A DNA stretch of 64,000 nt, taken from Kiritimatiellota bacterium B12222 (GTDB lineage: Bacteria > Verrucomicrobiota > Kiritimatiellia > SS1-B-03-39 > UBA6053). Below the pieces are notes generated by a model that made no database searches, was not told where the DNA came from, and saw only the letters and a list, made by a program, of their open reading frames with translations. This document shows positions 9,207-18,056 of this stretch, in pieces. Made by a program: the position numbers and the translations under genes. Position 1 is the first letter of the stretch. The number at the start of each line of letters is the position of its first letter. The stretch spans positions 2,790,001-2,854,000 of the forward strand of contig CP120722.1 of the NCBI GenBank assembly GCA_029719485.1. Reading direction: 5' to 3'.

Positions 9207-9568
9207 AAAAAATTCCTTAAGTTTTCTTGGGTTTTCTACCGCAAGAGCGCCGGAACATAGTGCAAGATGTCAAAATGCTCAAGTATGGAATGACATTCGC
9301 TTTTTTATAACAACAACAAAGCTCTTATGAAAAACCTGTAAACATAAGACGATTCATGATCACATTTCACTAAATATCAACGATTATACTTCATCATTAC
9401 CCCTCTGTGGGAGGATTTCATAAATGAGTAACGAGAGATATCCGTCCATCAACTCCTACATTTCCACCTTTCAATTATGACAATATTTCCCAGTCTTTGT
9501 AATAGATGACTTATAAAAAAACTGGACCAATATGATGGACCGACGCTAATCCAAAGGTCTTGGAAGTG
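9207..9568. other. Gene-free 362-base spacer between topA and the MATE gene
   Basis: AT-rich spacer upstream of topA and downstream of the MATE gene. It should hold the topA promoter on the minus strand, but I see no convincing -35/-10 pair. On the plus strand a GGGAGG sequence at 9409-9414 precedes an 18-codon frame (9424-9480, MSNERYPSINSYISTFQL) at a workable spacing; this may be chance. No RNA gene or strong terminator is visible. Confidence 0.5.
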
Positions 9569-10897
9569 TTAAAGCGTCCTTTGATTTCTCCGCAATAACA
9601 GTGCCAGTCTCACACTCATGAGGCAAGCGGCCATTAATAGGCCTGCGGCCAAGCCCATCCAGAAGCCCGTCACCCCTCGTTTAAGCCCAAATCCTAACCC
9701 ATACCCCAAGGGAATGGCGACCAACCAGTAACCTATAAAACAAAATGCGGTAGGAACCGCGACGTCTTTCATCGCTCTCAAGGCCCCCACACTTACAATC
9801 TGCACACCATCGAACAATTGAAAAATGCCGGTGATGGACAGGAGAGATACTGTTAAAGCAATAAGGTCTGGTTCATGGGAAAAGACACGGGCAATGTGCT
9901 CACCCAAGGTAAGATAAAAGATGGCAAACAGCCCCATGATGAAGAGGGTAAGACTTTGAGCTCCCATTACAATGTGGCGACAACGGGTTATAGAACCTGA
10001 ACCCAAGGAATGTCCCACCCGGATCCCCACAGCATTTGAAATCCCCATGGGGATCATATAAGTTGTGGCGGCACAGGTGAGCGCAATTTGATGTGCCGCC
10101 ATAGGCAAGCTCCCCAATTGCCCAATAAAGATGGCACTGGTCGCAAAGGCACCAAATTCCATTAACATTTGAGAAGTGATAGGCGTCGCCAAAATCATCA
10201 GCGTTTTACATTCTTTCCAATAAAGACGGTTTCCTGTCAGTCGGGCATCAGGGAAATACCCATGCAAATAGCAGATCAATCCAAGTAAAGTGAGCACCCT
10301 AGAGATAAAAGTAGCCAATCCCGCACCCGCCAAGCCCATTTCAGGAAATCCCCACATACCAAAGATCAAAGCCGCATTCAGCAACACATTCAACGCCACG
10401 CCTGCAAGCTGTATTGCAAACACGCCCCAGGGACGATTCACAGCCTCTGCATAAGATTTTAGCACCATCGTCGGCATCATAAATGCAATAGAGGGTGCGA
10501 TCCAAAAAAGATATTCAGGCATAACCTGCAACACATCCACAGGTTGTTTAAGATGAGAGAAAAGGGGCATAGAACACTTCATTCCAATCCACACCACGAT
10601 TCCCAACAATATACTTAAAATAAACCCGTGCGCCAACGCGATCCGTTTACCCGTGGCATGAGAAGATCCATGCGCATGGGACACCTGAATAGATACCGCT
10701 ATGGCCCAGCCAATTCCCAAGACCATAAACAGATGAACCAAGGTATTCATCAACGCAACAGCCGCAAGCTCCACCGTACCTACACGACCGATCATTACGG
10801 TATCAGTAAGACCGAGCAACATTTGACCTAAATTGCTGACAATGATCGGGAAAGCTAACTTTAGGGTATGTTTGTTTTCGTGTAAGAGTGTATTCAT
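9569..10897 (-). CDS. MATE family multidrug/toxin exporter
   Basis: Inner-membrane MATE transporter, 442 residues, with about twelve hydrophobic segments in two six-helix halves. The N-terminal half carries FPIIVSNLGQMLLGLTDTVMIG, a NorM-like signature, and the second half begins near TPITSQMLMEFGAFATSAIF. Family members export cationic drugs or metabolites using Na+ or H+. A GTG 75 bases upstream is in frame, but the ATG giving MNTLLHENKHTLK matches the family start. No normal ribosome site precedes this ATG; a perfect 9-bp inverted repeat lies 7 bases upstream instead. It is divergent from purH. The substrate is unknown. Confidence 0.92.
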   Translation of the reverse strand: MNTLLHENKHTLKLAFPIIVSNLGQMLLGLTDTVMIGRVGTVELAAVALMNTLVHLFMVLGIGWAIAVSIQVSHAHGSSHATGKRIALAHGFILSILLGIVVWIGMKCSMPLFSHLKQPVDVLQVMPEYLFWIAPSIAFMMPTMVLKSYAEAVNRPWGVFAIQLAGVALNVLLNAALIFGMWGFPEMGLAGAGLATFISRVLTLLGLICYLHGYFPDARLTGNRLYWKECKTLMILATPITSQMLMEFGAFATSAIFIGQLGSLPMAAHQIALTCAATTYMIPMGISNAVGIRVGHSLGSGSITRCRHIVMGAQSLTLFIMGLFAIFYLTLGEHIARVFSHEPDLIALTVSLLSITGIFQLFDGVQIVSVGALRAMKDVAVPTAFCFIGYWLVAIPLGYGLGFGLKRGVTGFWMGLAAGLLMAACLMSVRLALLLRRNQRTL

Positions 10898-10903
10898 AAC
10901 ATA

Positions 10904-10927
10904 AACCCGTCTGATCAAAGACGGGTT
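10904..10927 (-). promoter_or_regulatory. Perfect inverted repeat in the MATE leader
   Basis: Arms AACCCGTCT and AGACGGGTT (9 bp, perfect) flank a 6-base spacer and end 6 bases before the MATE start codon. It could be a repressor operator or an RNA hairpin that hides the ribosome site. There is no T tract in either direction, so a terminator is unlikely. Confidence 0.6.
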
Positions 10928-11095
10928 CAAAGGGTAGGAGAGAGTAAACGGGGAATAATAGTAGCAAAACACGGGATTTACAAGTTGTAATCAGCCCTGT
11001 CACCGACTTGCGCCAATTTTTTCTTTATCCCACGGGTTCGCCTGCTAAGGGAAGGTTATCATCTTTTAACTTCTCATCATTTGCTAAGGAATTTT

Positions 11096-12727
11096 ATGTC
11101 ACGTCCGATTGAACGCGCACTCATCAGTGTATCTGATAAAACTGGAATTGTTGAATTCGCCCAAGCCCTCCACGAACAGGGTGTTGATTTATTGTCAACT
11201 GGCGGTACCGCCAAAGCGATTCGGGATGCGGGTATTCCGGTGAGGGATGTCTCTGAATTCACTGGATTTCCTGAAATGTTAGATGGACGGGTGAAAACCT
11301 TACATCCTAAAGTTCATGCCGGCCTGCTGTACATGCGGGGCGACAACAAACACGAAGCCACCATGAAAGAGCATGATTTGGCCGCCATCGATTTGGTGTG
11401 CGTGAACCTTTATCCTTTCGAAGAAACCGTAGCTAAAGACGATGTCACTTTTGAGGATGCCATCGAAAACATCGATATTGGTGGCCCCACCATGCTACGA
11501 TCCGCCGCGAAAAACATGAAAGATGTGACCGTGATCACGGATCCCAATGACTACGCAGTGGTGATTGAAGAAATGAAAGCAAATGCAGGAAACACCTTGC
11601 CTGCAACCCGTTTACGTTTGGGTCAAAAAGTATTTGCCCGCGTGGCCTCATATAATGGAGCGATTGCGAGCTACTTGGCTGACAACGTCCCTGTTGAGGG
11701 TCCTGCACCATTTGTGGTCACTTTAAATGATGCAGAAGGGTTACGTTACGGCGAGAATCCTCATCAAGCCGCTACCCTCTATCGGACAGCCCCGGGTGAA
11801 GAAGCCTGTATTGCCCATGCCGAAGTGTTGCACGGAAAAGCGATGTCTTACAACAACTACCTTGACGGCAATGCCTCCTTAGAAGCCGCCCGTGAATTGG
11901 TAGGTAAACCTGGTGCCTCCATCATCAAACATACCAATCCTTGCGGATTTGCAACCGGTGAAACCTTGGTGCAAGCCTTAGAAGCCGCTTGGGCGGGTGA
12001 CCCGGTTTCAGCATTTGGGTCTGTCATCTCCGTGACGGTTCCCGTTGATTTGGAAGCTGCTGAATTTTTGGCTCCCCGCTTTGTAGAAGTGATCATTGCT
12101 CCTGACTATACACCAGAAGCCTTTGAAAAACTCAGCAGCAAAAAGAACCTGCGTTTGCTGAAATTGCATGCTCCTTTTGTTGCGGCCAAAGATGCGCCCA
12201 CTCTTCGTCAAATCGGCGGTGGGGTCTTGGTACAAAAACGAGACAATCAAGTCATGGAAGCGTGGGAAGTGAAAAGTAAAGCTGACTTCCCGGGCAACAT
12301 GGCTGATTTGGCAGAGTTTGGCGTACGCGCTTGTAAACACGTTAAATCAAATGCAATTTTATTGGTTCGTGAATACGCGCCAGGTCTTTTTCAAACTTTA
12401 GGTATGGGCGCGGGTCAACCCAATCGCGTAGATTCGGTTAAAAAATTGGCCATTGCTCGTGCGAAAGAAAATATTCGTCTCATGCATGAAGCCGGAGAGG
12501 GAGGCGATTTAGATTTAGACGCTTTCACCGCTAAGATTATGGGTGAAGTGATCTTAATTTCCGACGCCTTCTTCCCCTTTGCAGATAATATTGATGCGGC
12601 CAACGAAGCAGGCATAAAATTCATTGTGGAGCCCGGTGGTTCCGTGAAAGATCAAGACGTGGTCGATGCCTGTGATAAATATGGTATTGCCATTGCCTTC
12701 ACGGGCATGCGTCATTTCCTCCACTAG
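11096..12727 (+). CDS. purH: Bifunctional AICAR formyltransferase / IMP cyclohydrolase PurH
   Basis: Catalyses the last two steps of de novo IMP synthesis. The N-terminal MGS-like cyclohydrolase domain (residues 1-190) has ALISVSDKTGIVEFA, LLSTGGTAK and EMLDGRVKTLHPK; the transformylase domain carries the catalytic Lys-His in ASIIKHTNPCG and the C-terminal VEPGGSVKD and GIAIAFTGMRHF. The 543-residue length is normal. The ATG chosen follows TAAGGA at a spacing of 4-5 bases; a TTG 15 bases upstream is unlikely. It is divergent from the MATE gene and is followed after one base by a lipoprotein gene, so the two are probably cotranscribed. Confidence 0.97.
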   Translation: MSRPIERALISVSDKTGIVEFAQALHEQGVDLLSTGGTAKAIRDAGIPVRDVSEFTGFPEMLDGRVKTLHPKVHAGLLYMRGDNKHEATMKEHDLAAIDLVCVNLYPFEETVAKDDVTFEDAIENIDIGGPTMLRSAAKNMKDVTVITDPNDYAVVIEEMKANAGNTLPATRLRLGQKVFARVASYNGAIASYLADNVPVEGPAPFVVTLNDAEGLRYGENPHQAATLYRTAPGEEACIAHAEVLHGKAMSYNNYLDGNASLEAARELVGKPGASIIKHTNPCGFATGETLVQALEAAWAGDPVSAFGSVISVTVPVDLEAAEFLAPRFVEVIIAPDYTPEAFEKLSSKKNLRLLKLHAPFVAAKDAPTLRQIGGGVLVQKRDNQVMEAWEVKSKADFPGNMADLAEFGVRACKHVKSNAILLVREYAPGLFQTLGMGAGQPNRVDSVKKLAIARAKENIRLMHEAGEGGDLDLDAFTAKIMGEVILISDAFFPFADNIDAANEAGIKFIVEPGGSVKDQDVVDACDKYGIAIAFTGMRHFLH

Positions 12728-12728
12728 G

Positions 12729-13163
12729 ATGAAGCTTCTTCCTTTATTCTTTTTGTTGTTATGGACGGGGTGTGGTTCCGAAATCGAAACCATTACCCCC
12801 GGCCGTGGCGCAGAAAAAGAAGTGGGCCCCATGGCGAACATTCATCCCTCTGGCGAATCACCACGCATTGATCGGCATGGGGTATGGCGGGGAATGAATG
12901 GAGAACAGATGGTTTGGGAGCTCCGATATACCCGGGGAATTCCCACAGGACCTTATCGAGAGTGGAACGAAGATGGCGTAATGATTGCCACTTGGCCCTA
13001 TACGTGGGATGGCAAAATATCCGGATGGTTGCGTTGGTTTGATGCTTCGGGCCCTGTGGCGAAATATGAAGTAAAAGAACCTATTCAGCTTCCTTTTGAT
13101 CCCGTGGGAGCGTCCTCCATGTTACGCGAATGGGCACTTAACGAAATCAAGGGTAACGATTGA
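12729..13163 (+). CDS. Lipoprotein with MORN-like repeats
   Basis: Predicted lipoprotein of 144 residues. The ATG one base after the purH stop gives a signal peptide MKLLPLFFLLLWTGC with a lipid-attachment Cys at residue 15. Residues 48-108 show a repeated G-x-W/Y-x-x-W pattern (GVWRGMNGEQ, GPYREWNEDGV, SGWLRWFDASG) like the MORN or YwqK-type repeats found in many exported proteins of unknown role. The start after purH suggests translational coupling, but no functional link to purines is apparent. A downstream exported beta-barrel gene follows. Function unknown. Confidence 0.7.
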   Translation: MKLLPLFFLLLWTGCGSEIETITPGRGAEKEVGPMANIHPSGESPRIDRHGVWRGMNGEQMVWELRYTRGIPTGPYREWNEDGVMIATWPYTWDGKISGWLRWFDASGPVAKYEVKEPIQLPFDPVGASSMLREWALNEIKGND

Positions 13164-13195
13164 CCCCTCGGAAAGGATGGTTTAGGTTTCGAATT

Positions 13196-14017
13196 ATGAA
13201 ATTTAAGCTTCTTTTGCTAATTTGCTTTTTAGGAGTATCCTCATCTGCTGCCGAAACATCCCCATGGGTGTTTGGGATTACTTATGGATTTGGATATTCT
13301 GAATATCAGGAAGACGTACGTTTAGGATCCATCGATTCAGAGTGGTCGGCCTTAAGCTCTTCTCTAGGATTTACGGCAGATTTTCGCGGAAAATACATCA
13401 TGCCGATGATACGAGTTCGGATTTTAGGATCTGAGTCAGAAACGGAAACCTGGACAGAAAATGGAATAATCGCCCAAAAAAATGAATTAGTTTTAGGGCA
13501 GGGGGATCTCTTTGCCGGCCTTGCCCCCACTCCGCTGAAAATTGGAAAAGGAACCTTCATTCCCTATGTCGGGATTTCATATCGGTACCAAATATTTATG
13601 AGGGATGATTTTGAGAACTATGCCCCCTCTGGTATTCTGGTTGAAATCTCAACCGATCAGGTAAATGAAGAGATTGACTCATGGGCAACTGGCGCAGGCA
13701 TAGTTTTTGAAATCCCCCTTAGTGAGCTCTGGAATATGGGTTTTCAAACCGAGTACTTATACATACTCGATACCCAAGCCTACAACCAAGGATTTCACAG
13801 TGAAGTAGAAGGAGAGGGGGGCTGGATCTGGGAGTCTCACATCAGCATTGCAAAAAAGTTATCTCATCCAGGTCAACAAATGGGGATAAGGGTAACGGCA
13901 GATTATCAATCAATCCAAGGCGGACAAAGCACAGAAATTCCCGGAGCTGTGATAGAATGGCCAGACAATCAATGGGCAAATGTCGGACTGCAACTCTTTT
14001 GGTCAGGTGCCTTTTAA
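13196..14017 (+). CDS. Predicted outer-membrane beta-barrel protein
   Basis: Exported protein of 273 residues, not assigned to a named family. Residues 1-18 form a signal peptide (KFKLLLLICFLGVSSSAA). The mature part alternates aromatic and small residues in strand-like stretches and ends in a Phe (LQLFWSGAF), the usual end of BAM-dependent outer-membrane barrels. A TTG 36 bases upstream is in frame, overlapping the lipoprotein stop, but the ATG directly before the signal peptide is preferred. It lies between a lipoprotein and a K+ channel gene on the same strand. Function unknown. Confidence 0.65.
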   Translation: MKFKLLLLICFLGVSSSAAETSPWVFGITYGFGYSEYQEDVRLGSIDSEWSALSSSLGFTADFRGKYIMPMIRVRILGSESETETWTENGIIAQKNELVLGQGDLFAGLAPTPLKIGKGTFIPYVGISYRYQIFMRDDFENYAPSGILVEISTDQVNEEIDSWATGAGIVFEIPLSELWNMGFQTEYLYILDTQAYNQGFHSEVEGEGGWIWESHISIAKKLSHPGQQMGIRVTADYQSIQGGQSTEIPGAVIEWPDNQWANVGLQLFWSGAF

Positions 14018-14038
14018 TCAAGAAATACTGAAATACAC

Positions 14039-14818
14039 ATGACCTCAGCGCCTTCGTCCACTTCTAAATTCCGCACCCGACTTTACTGTATCATATTTGA
14101 AGCGGATACCTTTGCCGGCAAAGCTTTTGATCTTTTACTCATTTGCGCCATCCTGTTAAGTGTAACCGTTACCTTTTTAGATAGCGTTCCTTCAATCGCA
14201 CAGTCTCATGGAAACGCTCTCTCCGTTGCAGAGTTCATTTTCACCCTCTTATTTGGAATCGAATATCTTCTCCGTCTATGGTGTAGTCCTCGCCCCCTCA
14301 TTTACGCCCGTAGTTTTTTTGGCATTATTGACCTTATCGGCTGGCTACCCTCAGTTATGGGATATTTCATTCCTGGATCGCAAGTGCTGACCACCTTTCG
14401 GGTCATACGAGTGCTGCGCGTATTTCGAATTCTCAAAATGGCCAATTATCTCAAAGAAGCCCAATTGCTTGCAAATGCACTGAAAGAAAGCGGACGAAAA
14501 ATTTTAGTATTTCTTTTTGCCGTCCTTACATTGGTCATTTTATTGGGCAGTATGATGTATTTAATTGAAGGACCCGAAAATGGATTTACCAGTATTCCCG
14601 TGAGTGTGTACTGGGCGATTGTGACCCTCACCACCGTAGGGTATGGGGATATAAGTCCGCAAACCCCTCCAGGACAATTCTTTGCATCAATGATAATGAT
14701 TTTAGGTTATGCAATCATCGCCGTGCCAACGGGCATCATATCAGCTGCATTTGTAAAAGGGGATGTTCAGGCGCTTCCTCATGAAAAAACCTCAAATAAA
14801 AGCAGAAATGATGGTTGA
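14039..14818 (+). CDS. Voltage-gated potassium channel (six-helix ion transporter family)
   Basis: Inner-membrane channel subunit, 259 residues, expected to form a tetramer. S1-S4 lie at about residues 25-140; S4 has regularly spaced Arg residues (FRVIRVLRVFRILK). S5, pore helix and S6 follow, with the K+ selectivity filter TTVGYGDISP at about residue 200. There is no cytoplasmic RCK or cyclic-nucleotide domain after S6; only about 25 residues remain. This matches short bacterial KvAP-like channels. The -35 box of the ribosomal protein promoter overlaps its stop codon. Confidence 0.92.
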   Translation: MTSAPSSTSKFRTRLYCIIFEADTFAGKAFDLLLICAILLSVTVTFLDSVPSIAQSHGNALSVAEFIFTLLFGIEYLLRLWCSPRPLIYARSFFGIIDLIGWLPSVMGYFIPGSQVLTTFRVIRVLRVFRILKMANYLKEAQLLANALKESGRKILVFLFAVLTLVILLGSMMYLIEGPENGFTSIPVSVYWAIVTLTTVGYGDISPQTPPGQFFASMIMILGYAIIAVPTGIISAAFVKGDVQALPHEKTSNKSRNDG

Positions 14819-14843
14819 CAGTAGCGCAATAACTCATTAGTTT
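14815..14843 (+). promoter_or_regulatory. Sigma-70 type promoter for rplM-rpsI
   Basis: TTGACA at 14815-14820, a 17-base spacer and TAGTTT at 14838-14843. The -35 box is perfect and overlaps the stop codon of the channel gene. Transcription should begin near 14850, leaving a leader of about 50 bases with a T9 run just before the ribosome site AAGGA. Confidence 0.65.
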
Positions 14844-14901
14844 CCCGCCTCCGTTAAACAGCACAACAGCTGAACGATTCTTTTTTTTTAAGGACCCCAC
14901 T

Positions 14902-15330
14902 ATGAAGACAACTTTTCTCAAAACAGCGGAAACAGACCGCAAATGGCACGTTGTAGATGCCAATGGCAAAACCGTAGGCCGTATGGCTACTGAAATCGCA
15001 AATGTACTCCGCGGAAAAAACAAACCCACGTACGCACCCCATGTAGACAATGGTGACTTCGTGATTGTTGTAAACGCTAGCAAAGTACATCTTTCCGGAA
15101 ACAAAGAAGAGAAAAAATTATACCAGAAATATTCTGGTTTCGTTGGTGGTTTAACCAAGAAGCCTGCTTCTTTTGTTCGTGAACGTGATCCAGAACGCAT
15201 TGTGCGTCAGGCAGTTTGGGGCATGATTCCTCGTAACCGTCAGGGTCGTCAAGTTATCCGCCGTCTCAAAGTATATGCGGGTCCCGAACATGATCACGCG
15301 GCACAACAACCTGAAGTACTCGACGTTTAA
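14902..15330 (+). CDS. rplM: 50S ribosomal protein L13
   Basis: Ribosomal protein uL13, 142 residues. Clear signatures are KWHVVDANGKTVGRMATEIA near the N-terminus, the central DFVIVVNA block and VWGMIPRNRQGRQ near residue 112, then LKVYAGPEHDH. An AAGGA ribosome site precedes the ATG. It is followed after 17 bases by rpsI, the conserved bacterial pair. L13 is known to autoregulate its operon in E. coli; the 50-base leader here may do the same, but no specific site can be named. Confidence 0.98.
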   Translation: MKTTFLKTAETDRKWHVVDANGKTVGRMATEIANVLRGKNKPTYAPHVDNGDFVIVVNASKVHLSGNKEEKKLYQKYSGFVGGLTKKPASFVRERDPERIVRQAVWGMIPRNRQGRQVIRRLKVYAGPEHDHAAQQPEVLDV

Positions 15331-15347
15331 TCGAAGGATTTATATTT

Positions 15348-15752
15348 ATGGCAACTAAGACAGCAACTCAGCCCACTATCGCAACCGGACGCCGCAAAAC
15401 CTCTGTGGCCCGTGTACGTTTGACTCCAGGCGTTGGCAAAATTTTTGTAAATGGCAAGGAATTCACCCAGTACTTCGGTAATCCTGTACAATGCTCTTAC
15501 ATTGAGCAACCACTTGAATACGTTGATGTTAAAGAAAAATTTGACATTCAAGCCCGTTTAGACGGTGGCGGAAAATCTGGTCAAGCCGGCGCATTGCGTC
15601 ACGGTATTTCCCGTGCTTTGGTTGAAATTGATGCTGAATACCGCGAAGTTTTAAAGGCCAAAGGTTGCCTGACACGTGATGACAGAATGAAGGAACGTAA
15701 GAAACCCGGTCAACCCGGCGCTCGTAAACGCTTCCAGTTCTCCAAGCGTTAA
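15348..15752 (+). CDS. rpsI: 30S ribosomal protein S9
   Basis: Ribosomal protein uS9, 134 residues. It has the signatures ATGRRKTSVARVRL near the start, GGGKSGQAGALRHGI at about residue 78 and the conserved basic C-terminal end KRFQFSKR, whose final Lys-Arg reaches the P-site tRNA. A ribosome site AAGGA lies before the ATG. It is the second gene of the rplM-rpsI operon and is closed by a strong terminator 20 bases downstream. Confidence 0.98.
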   Translation: MATKTATQPTIATGRRKTSVARVRLTPGVGKIFVNGKEFTQYFGNPVQCSYIEQPLEYVDVKEKFDIQARLDGGGKSGQAGALRHGISRALVEIDAEYREVLKAKGCLTRDDRMKERKKPGQPGARKRFQFSKR

Positions 15753-15771
15753 TCGGAACTTTCCGACTTCG

Positions 15772-15801
15772 AAAAACCCCGCATTCCTTGCGGGGTTTTT
15801 T
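15772..15801 (+). terminator. Terminator of the rplM-rpsI operon
   Basis: Perfect 11-bp stem (AAAAACCCCGC at 15772-15782 with its complement at 15790-15800), 7-base loop and T tract, 20 bases after the rpsI stop. Confidence 0.92.
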
Positions 15802-15837
15802 ATTGCCTCCCTTTTGTTTAACAGGCAGAATTTTACC

Positions 15838-16761
15838 ATGCCACACGCAGAGCTTCGTAAAGCAAACCATCCGCTGACTCCCGAAGAGGAGAATCTAAGT
15901 TTTGCAAAAATTCCCATCGAATATCACATCCAGTCCTTTGGTGTACCCTATATTCGAAATCCGGATGCCGAGGGGGGCTTTTTATATGTCACGCGTTGGG
16001 GCTGGCATCATTTGTCTCACTTGAGACCCGAAAATTGGTTTACAAATAAACGTTTTGTAAAGGAGGGCACCCGTCTGCGAGGCAGTACGGGTACCGTCTA
16101 TTATTTCCCTTCTCACCCCGAAAAGGCTGCACCGTTAGACTTACTGGTGAAGGTTTCAAGAATCGCTGAGGATGTGCCAGGCAAAATGGCGGGGGAATTC
16201 CCTGAACTATCGAGGCGCACTGACGCCAGCTTTAATTCACCCTTTGAAGAGTTTGGATTGGTTGAAGAACTGCGTTCTTCCGAATTTGGTCCATCTGAGT
16301 TGCATGTGCGAACCAAACGCCCCATGGCCATCTATTGCGCCCCGAAGGATTTACCTGATTGGCAATTGGGTCGGGTGAAATCAGATTTTCATAACCACTT
16401 GCGCATGATGGAAACTGATCAAGCAAGTGAACCAGAAGGGATGAAGATTCATTTATTGGAGCATCGTCAATACTTCTCCCTTTACGCATGGGTTCCCGGC
16501 CTCGATGCGCAAGCAGCCATGGAGCAGGGATTAATGTCCGTATCCGAATTAGAAGCCTTGAGTTTGCGAGTAAATGCCGAACTCGCGGAAAAAGGGTTCC
16601 GAATTTTAGATAATAAACCGAAACACATCATCCTACGTCAGCGTCCAAATGGCGAATTAATTCGCTATCATGGAAAACTGATTTATGTACAAATCGATTT
16701 TGAGTTATTACAACGCACCGAAGCGTATCTCCACCATCTTGATCAACCCCGTTCTTCTTAA
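15838..16761 (+). CDS. Unrecognised 307-residue protein with kinase-like catalytic motifs
   Basis: I do not recognise this family with certainty. The ATG at MPHAELRKANHPLTP is preferred to a TTG eight codons earlier that falls just after the terminator. The N-terminal half contains LYVTRWGWHHLSHLRP and a strand with an internal Lys (DLLVKVSRIAED). The C-terminal part reads like a protein-kinase fold: an ...EKGFRILDNKPKHIILR segment resembling a catalytic loop (Asp, Lys-Pro, His in place of Asn) and VQIDFELL resembling DFG. This would fit an atypical small-molecule or lipopolysaccharide kinase, but it is inference only. There is no signal peptide or membrane segment. argJ follows after 8 bases. 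Confidence 0.6.
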   Translation: MPHAELRKANHPLTPEEENLSFAKIPIEYHIQSFGVPYIRNPDAEGGFLYVTRWGWHHLSHLRPENWFTNKRFVKEGTRLRGSTGTVYYFPSHPEKAAPLDLLVKVSRIAEDVPGKMAGEFPELSRRTDASFNSPFEEFGLVEELRSSEFGPSELHVRTKRPMAIYCAPKDLPDWQLGRVKSDFHNHLRMMETDQASEPEGMKIHLLEHRQYFSLYAWVPGLDAQAAMEQGLMSVSELEALSLRVNAELAEKGFRILDNKPKHIILRQRPNGELIRYHGKLIYVQIDFELLQRTEAYLHHLDQPRSS

Positions 16762-16769
16762 GTCTTGTT

Positions 16770-17978
16770 ATGAAAATACCTGAATATACCGACTCATTTA
16801 TATTAGCACCCGGATTTCGCGCAGCAGGCGTTCATGCCGGCATTAAAGCAGATCCCCAAAAGTCTGATATGGCGCTTATTGTTTCGGACAGAGAAGATAC
16901 CGTCGCGGCGGGCATGTTCACGACCAATAAATTTCAGGCCGCTCCTGTGGTCATGGACATTCAAAAGCTGAAAAAGGGTACGTCCAGAGCGATCATTGTG
17001 AATAGCGGGAATGCCAATGCCTGCACAGGTGCTCAAGGCAAATTGGATGCGGAAGAAATGGCACAACGGACCGCAGATCGCTTAGCTCTGCCCGTAGATC
17101 AGGTGTTGGTGTCTTCCACGGGAAGCATTGGTAAACCCATGAAAATGGATCCTGTGCGTAAGGGGATAGATCTGTTGACGGCTCAGCTGGACCCGAAAGG
17201 GGGGAATCAGGCTGCTGCGGCCATCATGACCACCGATACGCGTCCCAAAACTTGCAGCACCGTCATTGAGATCGATGGCGTTCCTGTCACCATGGGTGGC
17301 TGTTGCAAAGGTGCCGGCATGATTGAGCCCAATATGGCCACCATGTTGGCCTACATTTGTACGGATGCCACAATTGACACAGAGAACTTACGGCAGGCCT
17401 TGAAAGTAGCGGTAGACACTTCGTTTAACAAAATCTCCATTGATGGGGACACCAGTACCAATGATTCCGTTATTTGTCTGGCGAATGCTCACGCCCCCCA
17501 TAACACCTTAACGCCTCAACACCCCGACTGGGAAGTATTTCAGACTGCGCTGAACGGTGTGCTGTTTGATTTAGCCATGAAGATTGTTTGGGATGGGGAA
17601 GGCATGACCAAGTTTATCGAACTTCGTGCGGAGGGTGCAGTTTCGGATGCCGATGCCGACAAAGCTTTGAGAGCCATCGCCAATTCATTTTTGGTCAAAA
17701 CCGGCTGGGCCGGGACCTATCCCGCATGGAGTCGAATGGTAGATGTATTGGGCTATTGTGATGTGGAAATTGATACCGAGAATATCAATATTCATTATGA
17801 TGATATCCCCATGTTGATTAAAAGTACGCCTGCATCTCCAGATACAGAGGCCTTAACGAAAATCCTCAATTCAAATCGATATACCGTCCACCTCAACTTG
17901 GGCACGGGCGGAGAGGGGACAGCCGTACTTTATACCTGCGACTGTACCGAAGAATATGTGCGCATTAACATGTTTTAA
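16770..17978 (+). CDS. argJ: Bifunctional ornithine/glutamate N-acetyltransferase ArgJ
   Basis: Enzyme of the cyclic arginine pathway: transfers acetyl from N-acetylornithine to glutamate and may also use acetyl-CoA. The 402-residue length is usual. The self-cleavage site GAGMIEPNMATML, with the nucleophilic Thr after Ala, is at about residues 180-192. Other family blocks are AAGVHAGIK near the start, IIVNSGNANACTG and SIDGDTSTNDSV. The C-terminus ends in DCTEEYVRINMF; a short Asn-containing end is typical. argF is 27 kb away in this window, so the arginine genes are scattered. It follows the kinase-like gene by 8 bases and may be cotranscribed with it. Confidence 0.95.
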   Translation: MKIPEYTDSFILAPGFRAAGVHAGIKADPQKSDMALIVSDREDTVAAGMFTTNKFQAAPVVMDIQKLKKGTSRAIIVNSGNANACTGAQGKLDAEEMAQRTADRLALPVDQVLVSSTGSIGKPMKMDPVRKGIDLLTAQLDPKGGNQAAAAIMTTDTRPKTCSTVIEIDGVPVTMGGCCKGAGMIEPNMATMLAYICTDATIDTENLRQALKVAVDTSFNKISIDGDTSTNDSVICLANAHAPHNTLTPQHPDWEVFQTALNGVLFDLAMKIVWDGEGMTKFIELRAEGAVSDADADKALRAIANSFLVKTGWAGTYPAWSRMVDVLGYCDVEIDTENINIHYDDIPMLIKSTPASPDTEALTKILNSNRYTVHLNLGTGGEGTAVLYTCDCTEEYVRINMF

Positions 17979-18056
17979 TAGACTTCAGCAGACTCCTTGC
18001 ACTTTATGACGCTATGGGGTTGAACCTGTCGGGCAGTTGAATACACTTCTCCGCTC

